Below are positions 1 to 9,262 of a stretch of 64,000 nucleotides of DNA, one piece after another. Location: assembly GCA_026004035.1 (NCBI GenBank), contig BPII01000007.1, forward strand, positions 55,435 through 119,434, read 5' to 3'. The notes below the pieces were generated by a model that saw only the letters and a list, made by a program, of their open reading frames with translations, did not search any database and had not been told where the DNA came from. Numbering within the stretch: position 1 is the first letter of the stretch; the number at the start of each line of letters is the position of its first letter. A program made the position numbers and the translations under genes. The stretch is from Candidatus Sericytochromatia bacterium (GTDB lineage Bacteria > Cyanobacteriota > Sericytochromatia > UBA7694 > JACMQJ01).

Positions 1-1487
1 GCTATTTCGGCATCAGTTGTAGGTTGATTATAAAGAAATGCGTGACCATTTTCTATTTTGAAAAAGTTAGGTGCCGTTGTTACACATGCGTCACATTCTA
101 TACACTTTTCATCAACATAGAATAAACCTGGTACATTTTCAGGAAAAACTTTAGAACCATCAGGACTTGTAGCTGGTAATTGTCCTTTTTTAACTTCATT
201 AACTTCAGCTTTAACTTCTTCCTTAATTTCTTCTTTTGGTATTTCTTTTTTTGTATCTTCTAAATCTTTTAACAATTCTTTTATTTGATTTAACTTATCA
301 ATAGGTGCTTTTTCTATTAATGACTTTAATAACTGAATTTCTTCTTCTTTATTAATAGCTAGATCTTCTTTCTTTTCTTCTATTTTTTTAACTTCTTCTT
401 TTTTTTCTTCTTTTGTTTTAGGTTTTTCTGAAACTTGTGAATTAGATAAATTCATCATTATATCTCCATCATTTCCTATAGCACCTACAGGACAGCCTGC
501 TAGAGCTTTATTACACAATTCTATTTCTTCAGGAGTTGTTGGTTGATTATAAACATAAGCATGTTGTTCATTTAGTTTGAAAAATTTAGGTGCTGTAGCT
601 GCACAAGCATCACAAACAATACATTTTTCATCAACGTAAAATTTACCAGGTTTATTTAAAGGAAATCTTTTTGACCAATCAGCTTTTTCTCCGCTTCCTT
701 CTTTTTTATGTTCTTTAGTGTCTGGTTTTTTAGTAAGAGCTATTCTTTCATCTACTTCTTTTAATATTGCTTCTAATATTACATAATTTGGTATTTCAGA
801 AGTGTATCTATTACCTTCTTTATAATATTCAGATATTTTAGCTTCTATTAAGTCTATAAACATTTGCCACCTATCTTGAAATTCTCCCGGTTTATAAACA
901 GAATTAAGAAATTTTAATGCTATATCTTTCTCAACATTTTCTATGAGATTCTTTATTTCTTTTGCATCTGGGATTTTTAGTTCATTATATGAACTAGTAT
1001 ATTTTAATTGTCCAACTTTTACTCTTAAACCTGAAAATATAGCAAAAACATAAGCTCTAAAATAATTTGCTGCTTCTCTTTTTGTATAAAAGATTAAACT
1101 TGAGTTAGCACCTTTGACAATTAAACTCATTACGTCAGAAACGAAAATATCAAAAATATTTTTATCTTCTATAGTTACAATTTCTTTTAACTTTTCTTCT
1201 TCTTCCTTATAATTTATATAAAAAAATTTTCTCTTTTTAACATCAAAAAATTGTTTAGATCTAAGTCTTAATCTGTCATAATATTCTTTATGTTTATTTA
1301 GAGCTTCCAATTTATTACTAGCATATTCAACTAATACATCTTTTTCACCATCATTAATAACAATACAATAATTAAATTTATTTAAATCATAAAAAAGACT
1401 ATCTAATGGGCTAAACTCCATAGGGTAGGTATCTATTTTTACATTTAAATATCTATCTTCTTTTATAGGATTTTTCAATATTTTCAT
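1..1487 (-). CDS. Protein with two [4Fe-4S] ferredoxin domains (3' end outside window)
   Basis: An open minus-strand frame starts at the ATG at 1487 (AAAGGA about 15 bases upstream) and runs off the left edge. The first ~270 residues form a lysine/glutamate-rich helical region I do not recognise. A ferredoxin domain follows with CIVCDAC and, about 30 residues on, CNKALAGCPVGAIG. Then come ~100 charged, low-complexity E/K residues. A second ferredoxin domain begins with CIECDAC; its last cysteine lies outside the window. Each domain has one Cys-x2-Cys-x2-Cys plus a distal Cys-Pro, the pattern of single-cluster [4Fe-4S] ferredoxins. The two domains are clearly homologous (both have F-Y-V-D-E-K-C and Y-N-Q-P-T-T), so one arose by duplication. 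An electron-carrier role is inferred; the partner is unknown. Confidence 0.8.
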   Translation of the reverse strand, partial: MKILKNPIKEDRYLNVKIDTYPMEFSPLDSLFYDLNKFNYCIVINDGEKDVLVEYASNKLEALNKHKEYYDRLRLRSKQFFDVKKRKFFYINYKEEEEKLKEIVTIEDKNIFDIFVSDVMSLIVKGANSSLIFYTKREAANYFRAYVFAIFSGLRVKVGQLKYTSSYNELKIPDAKEIKNLIENVEKDIALKFLNSVYKPGEFQDRWQMFIDLIEAKISEYYKEGNRYTSEIPNYVILEAILKEVDERIALTKKPDTKEHKKEGSGEKADWSKRFPLNKPGKFYVDEKCIVCDACAATAPKFFKLNEQHAYVYNQPTTPEEIELCNKALAGCPVGAIGNDGDIMMNLSNSQVSEKPKTKEEKKEEVKKIEEKKEDLAINKEEEIQLLKSLIEKAPIDKLNQIKELLKDLEDTKKEIPKEEIKEEVKAEVNEVKKGQLPATSPDGSKVFPENVPGLFYVDEKCIECDACVTTAPNFFKIENGHAFLYNQPTTDAEI

Positions 1488-1629
1488 AATTTAAAAAATT
1501 TCCTTTTATCTTATACAAATATAAAGTTTAGCATATAAAAATATTTGTTAAGTTAAATATTTTAAAATAGTTTTAAATAATTACTTTATATAATATACTT
1601 TTAATGTATTACAAGGGTAAGATAAAAAG

Positions 1630-2217
1630 TTGGATAGTAAAAAGTTTCATATAACGGTTTTAATAACATATTTTTGTGCTGGATTAGCTTTTTTTCTAGA
1701 CTATATAACTAAAGAAATGGTTAAAAGTCATTTTCCTAATATAGGTGATTATAAGGTAATATTTGATTGGCTTTGGTTTACTCATGTTGTTAATTATGGA
1801 GCTGCTTTTAGTTCATTTTATGGTCAAAGACTTTTGCTTTCAATTTTTGCTTCAGTTATATCTATAGGAATAATAGTTTATGAAAGAAAAACATATAAGA
1901 CAAGAACAAAATTATTGTCAGCAAGCTTAGGTTTTTTATTAGGTGGTGCATTGGGAAATCTTTATGATAGAATTTTGTATGGAAAAGTTACAGATTTTCT
2001 TGATTTAAGATGGGCATGGGATGATTTATCACCAATAGTTTTATTTGGAAAAACTATTTTTTCAGGAGTTAAAAAAGGTGATAATATATGGGCAATATTT
2101 AATGTTGCTGATATATGTATAAATATAGGTATAGGGCTTTTAATTTTATACTTTATATTTCAGGAAGGTAAAGAAAACAAAAAAGTAAATAAAAAAGAAA
2201 ATGAAGTTAAAATATAA
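1630..2217 (+). CDS. lspA: Lipoprotein signal peptidase (signal peptidase II)
   Basis: LspA is the inner-membrane aspartyl protease that cuts prolipoprotein signal peptides at the lipobox cysteine after diacylglyceryl transfer. The 195-residue protein has four hydrophobic segments and the family blocks: NYGAAFS (~55), GGALGNLYDR followed by VTDF (~105-120), and FNVADICI (~156). The two catalytic aspartates are expected in the GNLYDR...VTDF and NVAD blocks. The start is TTG at 1630 with AAGGG about 12 bases upstream; no better ATG is in frame. It is longer than typical (~160) because of a loop around residues 125-150 and a lysine-rich tail. It is followed 42 bases later by kup. Its presence fits the many lipoproteins encoded here. 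Confidence 0.93.
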   Translation: MDSKKFHITVLITYFCAGLAFFLDYITKEMVKSHFPNIGDYKVIFDWLWFTHVVNYGAAFSSFYGQRLLLSIFASVISIGIIVYERKTYKTRTKLLSASLGFLLGGALGNLYDRILYGKVTDFLDLRWAWDDLSPIVLFGKTIFSGVKKGDNIWAIFNVADICINIGIGLLILYFIFQEGKENKKVNKKENEVKI

Positions 2218-2259
2218 AAAAAACATTTATTTTAAATAAAACATTTAGAAAACTAAATC

Positions 2260-4236
2260 ATGTATAAAAACGATAATAATAAAAAAATATTATTTCTAGC
2301 TTTAACTTCTTTAGGAGTAGTTTATGGAGATATTGGAACTAGTTCTTTATATGCTATAAAAGAATGTTTCAATGGTATTCATGCTATTTCTTTAAATGAA
2401 TTAAATGTTTTAGGTATTTTATCTTTAGCTTTTTGGTCATTAACAATAATAATATCTTTAAAGTATATTACTTTTGTAACAAAAGCTGACAATCATGGTG
2501 AAGGTGGAATGTTTGCATTACTTGCATTAATACCTATAAGTAAAGCAAAACTTGGTAATTTAAAAAGTAGGTTTATAATATTTTGTGGTCTTCTAGGTGC
2601 ATCGTTATTATATGGTGACGGAGTAATTACACCTACAATATCTGTATTGTCAGCAATAGAAGGATTAGAAATTGCAACTGAAACAGCAAAAGATTTCACT
2701 GTTATACTTACATGCTTAATACTATTTACATTATTTTATTTTCAAAAGCAAGGTACAACTAAAATAGGAAAAGTTTTCTCACCTATAATGTTTTTATGGT
2801 TTTCTACATTATTTATAATAGGTTTAATAAATTTAATTAATAATCCATTAGTTTTAAATGCAATAAATCCTTATTATGCAATACTATTTTTTATAAATAA
2901 TACTTTTTCAGGATTTATAATTCTTGGTTCAGTTGTTTTATGTATTACAGGAGGAGAAGCTTTATATGCTGATATGGGACATTTTGGACGTAAGCCCATA
3001 AAACTGTCATGGTTTAGTTTTGTTTATCCTTCTCTTATATTAAATTATTTTGGACAAGGTGCTTTGATTTTAAAAGATTCTAGCACGGTAAATAATCCTT
3101 TTTATAATATGGTTCCAAAAAGTTTTGTAATACCAATGGTTATATTATCAACAATGGCTACCATAATAGCATCTCAAGCTCTTATATCAGGGATTTTTTC
3201 AATAACTAGACAAGCAATACAACTAGGTTATTTACCGAGATTAAATATAGTTCACACATCAGAAGAAACGGAAGGACAAATATATATACCATTTGTTAAT
3301 AAATTAATGATGATAGCTTGCATACTAGTGGTCTTAACATTTAAAGAGTCAAGTAAATTAGCTGCTGCATATGGAATGGCTGTAACAACTGATATGGTAT
3401 TAACATCCATTTTATTCTTTTTTGTTTTGTATAAAACATGGAAATGGAATATATACAAATCTATTTTATTAGTTTCATTTTTCTTAATTTTTGATTTATC
3501 ATATTTTTTAGCAAATATTTTAAAATTTTTTGATGGAGGATGGTTTCCTTTAACTATTGCTTTAACAATTTTATTTATAATGCAAACTTGGCGAGAAGGT
3601 AGAGAAATATTAGGTAAGAGAATAAAAGCTCTAAAATTACACAGCATACCTACAACTAATTTATCAGCACTTTCAACTCAAATAAAAGGAACAGGCCCAT
3701 TAACAGAATCTCTTGTAAATAATGAAAGTATTGGATTACCAATAGAAGAATTAGTAAAACAATTAACTTATAATATAGTTACAAGAGTTTATGGGAATGC
3801 AGTCTTTATGACTGTTTCACTTAAAGGAATACCACCTGTTTTGTTACATCATATAAAACATAATCAAGTTTTACACGAAAGAGTAATTTTAATGTCTATA
3901 AAATCTGTTGATATACCTTATGTAAAAGAAAATAGGTTAGAAATAAGAGATATAGGTTGTGGTTTTTATCAGTTAATAGCTTTATATGGATTTATGGAAA
4001 CACCTAATGTAATAGATATATTAAAAAGTGCTAATGAATTAGGATTTAATATTGATATAGAAGAAACTACCTTTTATTTGGGTAGAGAAAGTATTATAGA
4101 TACAGGTAAAATTAAATTATCTAAAATTAAAAAAGAATTATTCATATTTATGTCAAGGAATGCTCAAAGTGCAACTGCCTATTTTTCAATACCACCAAGT
4201 AGAGTTGTAGAAATAGGTATGCAAATAGAAATTTAA
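2260..4236 (+). CDS. kup: KUP-family potassium uptake transporter
   Basis: K+/H+ symporter of the KUP/HAK family. The 658-residue length matches the family. The N-terminus has the signature VVYGDIGTSSLYA (~20-32), followed by LLYGDGVITPT (~118) and about twelve hydrophobic segments to residue ~445. The remaining ~200 residues form the cytoplasmic domain usual for KUP proteins. The frame is intact, which is notable in this window. The stop overlaps the convergent small lipoprotein gene by four bases. It probably supports constitutive K+ uptake; no riboswitch is visible upstream. Confidence 0.95.
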   Translation: MYKNDNNKKILFLALTSLGVVYGDIGTSSLYAIKECFNGIHAISLNELNVLGILSLAFWSLTIIISLKYITFVTKADNHGEGGMFALLALIPISKAKLGNLKSRFIIFCGLLGASLLYGDGVITPTISVLSAIEGLEIATETAKDFTVILTCLILFTLFYFQKQGTTKIGKVFSPIMFLWFSTLFIIGLINLINNPLVLNAINPYYAILFFINNTFSGFIILGSVVLCITGGEALYADMGHFGRKPIKLSWFSFVYPSLILNYFGQGALILKDSSTVNNPFYNMVPKSFVIPMVILSTMATIIASQALISGIFSITRQAIQLGYLPRLNIVHTSEETEGQIYIPFVNKLMMIACILVVLTFKESSKLAAAYGMAVTTDMVLTSILFFFVLYKTWKWNIYKSILLVSFFLIFDLSYFLANILKFFDGGWFPLTIALTILFIMQTWREGREILGKRIKALKLHSIPTTNLSALSTQIKGTGPLTESLVNNESIGLPIEELVKQLTYNIVTRVYGNAVFMTVSLKGIPPVLLHHIKHNQVLHERVILMSIKSVDIPYVKENRLEIRDIGCGFYQLIALYGFMETPNVIDILKSANELGFNIDIEETTFYLGRESIIDTGKIKLSKIKKELFIFMSRNAQSATAYFSIPPSRVVEIGMQIEI

Positions 4237-4571
4237 CTTGCTCTAAACATTGTTATGATTTGTCCATCACTTCTTTTTAATTGCATTGATGAAGAATCAG
4301 AAGAAACTATACCTTGATATGTAACATTACCTGAATAAGCTTTTCTAACTTGTAAAATTATTTGATTACCGCTTATTTGACCTATGACTTGACCTTCTAA
4401 TTGTCCTTGGTAATAGGCTAATCCGACAACTTGATTACCGTTTTGTTGTAATCTCATTTGTGCTTCACCAATGCCTGATATTATCCAAACTCCAGTTACT
4501 TCTGGACCAAATATATTACTACATGCAAATATTAATATACTTGTAAGTAAAATTAATACTTTTTTTTTCAT
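4233..4571 (-). CDS. Small lipoprotein of unknown function
   Basis: A 112-residue protein with a lipoprotein signal peptide: MKKK, a hydrophobic stretch, and lipobox IFAC with the modified Cys near residue 17. The mature part is short and beta-rich with repeated G-Q-x-x-G patterns (residues 45-75), suggesting a small antiparallel barrel or sandwich. I do not recognise a family. Its 3' end overlaps the end of kup by four bases in convergent orientation, so the two are not one operon. It is probably anchored in a membrane facing the periplasm or exterior. Confidence 0.7.
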   Translation of the reverse strand: MKKKVLILLTSILIFACSNIFGPEVTGVWIISGIGEAQMRLQQNGNQVVGLAYYQGQLEGQVIGQISGNQIILQVRKAYSGNVTYQGIVSSDSSSMQLKRSDGQIITMFRAS

Positions 4572-4617
4572 ATAAATAATTATAACTCAAGAAAATTCAT
4601 AGCTTGATAAACTTTAG

Positions 4618-4689
4618 TGCCAATGAGGAGATTTGAACTCCTGACCTGCTGTTTACGAGACAGCTGCTCTACCTCTAAGCTACATTGGC
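4618..4689 (-). tRNA. tRNA-Thr (anticodon CGU)
   Basis: The minus strand folds as a full cloverleaf: acceptor GCCAATG/CATTGGC, D arm with AGAGGT loop, anticodon stem GCTGT/ACAGC around loop CTCGTAA, and T arm AGGAG/CTCCT with loop TTCAAAT. The anticodon is CGT, reading the Thr codon ACG. The discriminator base is A and the following bases are CTA, so CCA is not encoded and must be added by a nucleotidyltransferase. Confidence 0.93.
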
Positions 4690-4791
4690 ACAGAAGTTAT
4701 TATAACATAGGTAATAAAATAAAAGTTATGTTTAAGTATAGTTCAAGAATTTTAATAAGATTAAATTTGTTACAAAAAAAATTATTAATAA

Positions 4792-5298
4792 TCATTTGTA
4801 AGAAAATAGTTCTGTATATACTGCTCCTTGTTGTGTTAATTCAGATTTAAAAAGCTTAATATTATTAATACAAATCTTGATTTTATCTTTGTAATTAAAT
4901 AATGGTATGATATTTTTTACTCTAGCAATAGTTATATGTGGTAAAAATTTTTTGTCTCTTTTAAAACCTAAATTATATATTTCTTTATCATACTCATTTA
5001 TAATTTCATCTAAAAAATTATTTGTTTCAAATTTTAGAGCTATTACAGAAACTTTTTTTGGATTTGGTAAGTAAATAATTTTTGTTCCGTATAATTCTAT
5101 ATCTTGAAATTTTATTTTTTTAATTATTTCTATAATAAGTTTTATTTTTTCTTCTTCTATATTACCAAAAAAGAATAATGTTAAGTGAATATTATCTTTT
5201 TTAACTAAATTTACATTTAGATGTTTTATTAATTCCTGAATTTTAGTAACTTTACTTAATGACTCATTTTTTAATGTAAATGCTATAAATGTTCTCAT
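4792..5298 (-). CDS. thpR: RNA 2',3'-cyclic phosphodiesterase (LigT/ThpR family)
   Basis: 168 residues of the 2H phosphoesterase superfamily. The two catalytic H-x-T/S-x motifs are present: HLTL (~41, in HLTLFFFG) and HITI (~125, in PHITIARVK). Members hydrolyse 2',3'-cyclic phosphates or join 2'-5' RNA ends in vitro; the physiological role is unclear. The start is the ATG at 5298, which overlaps the stop of the upstream frame (ATGA), so it is translationally coupled to the small coiled-coil/membrane gene at 5295-5568. Confidence 0.85.
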   Translation of the reverse strand: MRTFIAFTLKNESLSKVTKIQELIKHLNVNLVKKDNIHLTLFFFGNIEEEKIKLIIEIIKKIKFQDIELYGTKIIYLPNPKKVSVIALKFETNNFLDEIINEYDKEIYNLGFKRDKKFLPHITIARVKNIIPLFNYKDKIKICINNIKLFKSELTQQGAVYTELFSYK

Positions 5299-5568
5299 TT
5301 TTCTAATTTTTTATATAAAGATTTTGTTTCATTTATTTCTAAAAATTCACCTATTGATAGTAATAAGAGGAAAAAAACCAATAAACCACATAAAAATATC
5401 ATGTGTTCTACCACTATTTATAAATAAATAACAAGAAAGTAGCAAAAAAGTAATCATCTTAAAATTTGCATTTACTAATTTATATTTTATTATTAAGTAA
5501 ATTTTTTCATTTATTTTATTTTCTAAATTAGATATTTCTTGTTTTATAGTTTCTTCTATTTCATTCAT
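5295..5568 (-). CDS. Small helical protein with a membrane segment (frameshifted), coupled to thpR
   Basis: It begins with MNEIEETIKQEISNLENKI (coiled-coil-like), followed by a hydrophobic segment (~38-65). The frame as written stops after 73 residues. If one T is dropped from the T7 run near 5371-5377, it continues to LEINETKSLYKKLEK and ends exactly at the TGA in the ATGA that starts thpR, giving ~91 residues. That clean join supports the corrected reading. Function unknown. The layout (amphipathic helix, one or two membrane helices, helical tail) suggests a small inner-membrane protein. Confidence 0.6.
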
Positions 5569-5672
5569 AAATATTTACTTTAAACATCAAAAGTTTTTAA
5601 AATAATAGTATATAAGAGTTTATAAAAAAAATAATCTTATAGTAATCTTAATAAAAATTTATTTTGAATGAT

Positions 5673-5735
5673 ATAATTTTTCACTCGAATGCAACACTTA
5701 TCAATTTTAGAAAGTAGATATGATAATTGTTTTAG
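5673..5735. repeat. Dispersed ~55-bp repeat, copy 1 (second copy at 46844-46902)
   Basis: The block starting ATAATTTTTCACTCGAATGC and continuing to about 5730 (AACACTTA, then AAAGTAGATATGA) recurs at 46844-46902 with only a few differences. A shorter related copy (TTCACTAAAATGCAACAC) lies at 5765-5790, and inverted relatives sit at 34436-34520. It is probably the end of a mobile element. It lies next to the IS630 relic but need not belong to it. Confidence 0.6.
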
Positions 5736-5894
5736 CCATGCAGTGAAATATTTACATTACTTTACATATCAGTACTTCACTAAAATGCAACACTTTTTTA
5801 GAATTAATTAGAATGAATGTTTATGCTATATAAGATAGTCTAAAACCGACTGTTGAAAAAGTATTTGTTCTAATATATACGAAGTTTAATGAAA

Positions 5895-6270
5895 ATAATC
5901 CTGAATTGAAAATATTAATAAAAGTAATTTTTATAGATTTATAGATAAAATTTTAAAAGAATTTTTAGATAGCTATAACATAATAATTACAGACAATATC
6001 AGAAAACATTATTTTAAAGAGAGTATCCTAGTAATGTAGCCTTTATAAATACTATTCCATATACACCAGAATTAAATCCAGAAAAAAAATATTTGGAAGT
6101 ATTTAATTAAAATAATGATTTAGGATATAAAAATTTTAATAATATTGAATAATTAAAATTATTGATTTTTAAAAAATTAGTAAGTATTTCTCATAGTAGA
6201 TATAAAAGTTTAACTAGCTATAAATATATATCAAAAGCTATTAATGCATTATCAATTTAATAAACTTGGT
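5895..6270 (+). pseudogene. Relic of an IS630/Tc1-type DDE transposase
   Basis: Translated in pieces, this stretch gives NIIITDNIRKHYF followed, after a frame change, by AFINTIPYTPELNPEKKYLE. This is the IS630-family signature: second catalytic Asp in D-N-x-x-x-H, then P-Y-x-P-E-L-N-P with the catalytic Glu in the following helix. Several stops and shifts interrupt it and the N-terminal half is gone. It ends in ATTAATGCATTATCAATTT then AATAAACTTGGTATAA, a sequence shared with the right end of the repeat at 46932-47111. The whole gene-free stretch 5569-6482 is this relic plus repeat ends; I see no intact gene in it. Confidence 0.6.
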
Positions 6271-6482
6271 ATAAGCATACAAAAGTCTATTATCTATTAT
6301 ATGCATTTATTAATTTTCTTGTTTTAATACTTTATTAACTTATTTATTTCTTATTATTTATCTTATTATTTATGTTATTTGGTTATATATCTAGTACAAT
6401 AAGTCTATTGTTAAAATCCTTAAATTAATTTAAGTCAAAAAGTCTATTATGATTAATAGTTTTAGATAATAAATTAAATTTA

Positions 6483-8153
6483 TTAAAAAACTCTTTGTTT
6501 TTTTTTCATATCAGTTTTTATCTCTAATATAGTTGTATTTTTACTTTTGAAAAAATATTCAATACTTTTTTCTAATTCTAGCATAGAGCTAACAGAAAAA
6601 TATTCAAATCCAAAAGCTAAGAATTCAATTGGATAATTTTGTGGAGTATTAAAGTATTTAATTTTATTTTCAAATTTTGAAGGTCCTTCTATCATATCAA
6701 ATATACCACCACCATTATTATTTAAAATAATAATTTTTAAATTAGAAATTTTTTTTGAAAGCTTATTATTTACATAATTATTTATTATTCCATTGTAATC
6801 ATAGATAAAAGATAGATCACCAAGAATAACAATATTTAGTCTATCTGAAACAAGAGAATGTCCAACAGCTGTACTTAAAACACCATCTATGCCACTTGTT
6901 CCTCTATTAGAAAAGATTTTTATATTTTTAGATAATAAAAATCTTATAGATAAAAGACTAAAATATCTTATTACCATACTATTTCCTATATGTAAATTTA
7001 TTTTATTTGGTAAATAATCTATTATTTTTTTTATTACTAAAAATTCATTAAAATCTTTTTCATTATCAAAAAAATTATTTATTTTAAAAAATACTGATTC
7101 ATCTACACTTTTCCAATATCTTACAAATTGATTATCTTCTTTTGAAATTTTTAGAGAATTAAAGAAATCTGCTATGTCAGAATTTACAATTTCTGTTAGT
7201 GAATTATATAAATCTCCATAAATAGATAAATCACTTCTTATATGCCAATGTTCTTTTGGTTTAAATTTTTTTAAAATATTTTTTGTAGATTTTGAAACTA
7301 TTGATGTTCCTATTGTTATTAATAATTCAGGTATTAAATTCTCCACTTTTTTAGAATTAAATATAAAATCATGATTATATACATTTAAACATTTTTCTTT
7401 TGATGAGAGAATATCACCAATTATTACACAAGAATTTGTTTCTTTTAATTTTTTCAAAGTATTTTCTAACTTTAAGTTAAAATTATCCATTCCACATAAA
7501 ATCATTCTTTTTTTATATTTATTCCATTTTTCTTTAAAGTATTTAATATTATCTATTTTATATTTACATTTTTCTTGATTTATTATTTTTATTTTTTTAT
7601 CATAAATAAATTCTTCATTGTCTTTTGGATACAAAGGTTCTCTTAATGGTATATTTATATGAACTGGTCCTTTTACAGGAAATAAACACTTGTTTAATGC
7701 TTCATTTACTATTCTATTTGAATAATTTAAGTTATCTTCTTCTTTTGGTTCAATAGGTAAATTATAACTTGCTAATATATAATTATTGTATATATTATTT
7801 TGTCTAATAGTTTGGTTATCGTATTGATCTATATTTTCAATAGGTCTGTCAGCAGTGAGAATTAATAAAGGTATTCTTTTATAATAAGCTTCAGAAATTG
7901 CTGGTGCATAATTCAAAACAGCAGTACCAGAAGTACATATTAAAGCTACTATTGAATTAGTTTCTTCAGCAATTCCTAAAGCTATATATGCAGCACTTCT
8001 TTCATCTAATATTATAAAATCCTTAAATTTATGATATTTTGCAAATGCTAAAGTTATTGGTGCTGACCTAGAACCTGGAGAAATTACTAAATATCTTATA
8101 CCTTTTCTATAACAGATTTCTACTAAATCTAATATATGTTTTTTAAATATCAT
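6483..8153 (-). CDS. menD: 2-succinyl-5-enolpyruvyl-6-hydroxy-3-cyclohexene-1-carboxylate synthase
   Basis: MenD is a thiamine-diphosphate enzyme that joins isochorismate and 2-oxoglutarate in menaquinone synthesis. The 556-residue length is normal. The N-terminus has SPGSRSAPITLAF (~25) and DERSAAYIALG (~50), both MenD-specific, including the catalytic Glu. The C-terminal ThDP/Mg region has GTSGIDGVLSTAVG and GDLSFIYD. Its ATG directly follows the TAA of hemE with no spacer, so the pair is co-translated. No other men gene is in the window. It implies a menaquinone-based respiratory or electron-transfer chain. Confidence 0.93.
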   Translation of the reverse strand: MIFKKHILDLVEICYRKGIRYLVISPGSRSAPITLAFAKYHKFKDFIILDERSAAYIALGIAEETNSIVALICTSGTAVLNYAPAISEAYYKRIPLLILTADRPIENIDQYDNQTIRQNNIYNNYILASYNLPIEPKEEDNLNYSNRIVNEALNKCLFPVKGPVHINIPLREPLYPKDNEEFIYDKKIKIINQEKCKYKIDNIKYFKEKWNKYKKRMILCGMDNFNLKLENTLKKLKETNSCVIIGDILSSKEKCLNVYNHDFIFNSKKVENLIPELLITIGTSIVSKSTKNILKKFKPKEHWHIRSDLSIYGDLYNSLTEIVNSDIADFFNSLKISKEDNQFVRYWKSVDESVFFKINNFFDNEKDFNEFLVIKKIIDYLPNKINLHIGNSMVIRYFSLLSIRFLLSKNIKIFSNRGTSGIDGVLSTAVGHSLVSDRLNIVILGDLSFIYDYNGIINNYVNNKLSKKISNLKIIILNNNGGGIFDMIEGPSKFENKIKYFNTPQNYPIEFLAFGFEYFSVSSMLELEKSIEYFFKSKNTTILEIKTDMKKKQRVF

Positions 8154-9182
8154 TTAATACTTTTTAACTGTTTCAACCATTGTTTTTACATTTTCAACAG
8201 GTATATCAGGTAAAATTCCATGACCAAGATTGAAAATATAACCTGTTTCTTTTCCAAATTTATTAATTGTTTCTATAACTTTATTTTTTACAAATTCTCT
8301 GTTACCATAAAGATAACAAGGGTCCATATTACCTTGTAATGATACTTTATCACCTACTTTTGACTTTGCATAAGCCAAATCAGTCATCCAATCTATACTA
8401 AGAGCATCAGCTCCCGTTTCAACCATTTTTTCTAAAATATTTCCTGACCCATTTATATATAAAATTATTGGTATATCATATTTAGATTTAATACTAGATA
8501 TTATCTTTTTTTGATAGTAAAAAGCATATTTTTCATAATCATTAGGTGCTAAAACACCTGCCCAAGTATCAAATATTTGTATTATATCAGCTCCACTCTC
8601 TATCTGATATATAAGATGCTTAATTATAGTTTCAGTTATTTTTTCCATTAATAATAAAAATATTTTTTCTTTATTAAACATAAAAGATTTTATTTTAGTA
8701 AAATTTTTGCTACTTCCACCTTCTAATATGTATGAAGATAATGTCCAAGGAGCACCAGAAAATCCTATTAATGGTTTATCTTTAGGTAATTTTTGTTTAA
8801 ACATTTTTATAGAATCACCAATAAATTTCATATCTATTGTAGGATTTGGTATTTTCAAATTTTCAACATCTTTTAAATCTTTAATTTTATAATCCAGTTT
8901 AGGTCCATGATTTTTTTCAAAAGTAACTTTTACTCCCATAGCTTCCACAGGAACTAAAATATCTGAAAATATTATTCCTGCATCAACACCTATTATATTA
9001 ACAGGTTGCACAGAAACTTCTACTATAGCCTCAGGTGTCTTGCACATTTCCATGAAATCATAGTTTTGTCTAACTTGATTATATTCTTTTAAATACCTAC
9101 CTGCTTGTCTCATTATCCATACAGGTATTCTATCTATCTTCTCTTTTCTGATAGCTTTTATTAATAAATAATTTTTACTCAT
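8154..9182 (-). CDS. hemE: Uroporphyrinogen decarboxylase
   Basis: HemE decarboxylates the four acetate side chains of uroporphyrinogen III to give coproporphyrinogen III in haem synthesis. At 342 residues it has the standard length. Family motifs are the N-terminal PVWIMRQAGRYL (~21-32), IIFSDILVP (~69, with the essential Asp) and GFSGAPWTL (~142). The C-terminus has NLGHGILPDIP. The frame is intact. It is immediately upstream of menD, so haem and menaquinone enzymes share a transcript, which suggests a respiratory role. Confidence 0.95.
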   Translation of the reverse strand: MSKNYLLIKAIRKEKIDRIPVWIMRQAGRYLKEYNQVRQNYDFMEMCKTPEAIVEVSVQPVNIIGVDAGIIFSDILVPVEAMGVKVTFEKNHGPKLDYKIKDLKDVENLKIPNPTIDMKFIGDSIKMFKQKLPKDKPLIGFSGAPWTLSSYILEGGSSKNFTKIKSFMFNKEKIFLLLMEKITETIIKHLIYQIESGADIIQIFDTWAGVLAPNDYEKYAFYYQKKIISSIKSKYDIPIILYINGSGNILEKMVETGADALSIDWMTDLAYAKSKVGDKVSLQGNMDPCYLYGNREFVKNKVIETINKFGKETGYIFNLGHGILPDIPVENVKTMVETVKKY

Positions 9183-9262
9183 AATAGTAAAATATAAAAT
9201 TTATTTTTTTCAATTAGTTAAAAAATTAATATTAATTTAGTCATATTTCCTATATTACATTT

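Noticed and set aside
3252..3647. Minus-strand ORF of 131 codons
   Set aside because: Lies wholly antisense to the intact kup gene; no ribosome site and no family features.
4617..4850. Plus-strand ORF of 77 codons
   Set aside because: Runs antisense through tRNA-Thr and the end of thpR; composition is not protein-like.
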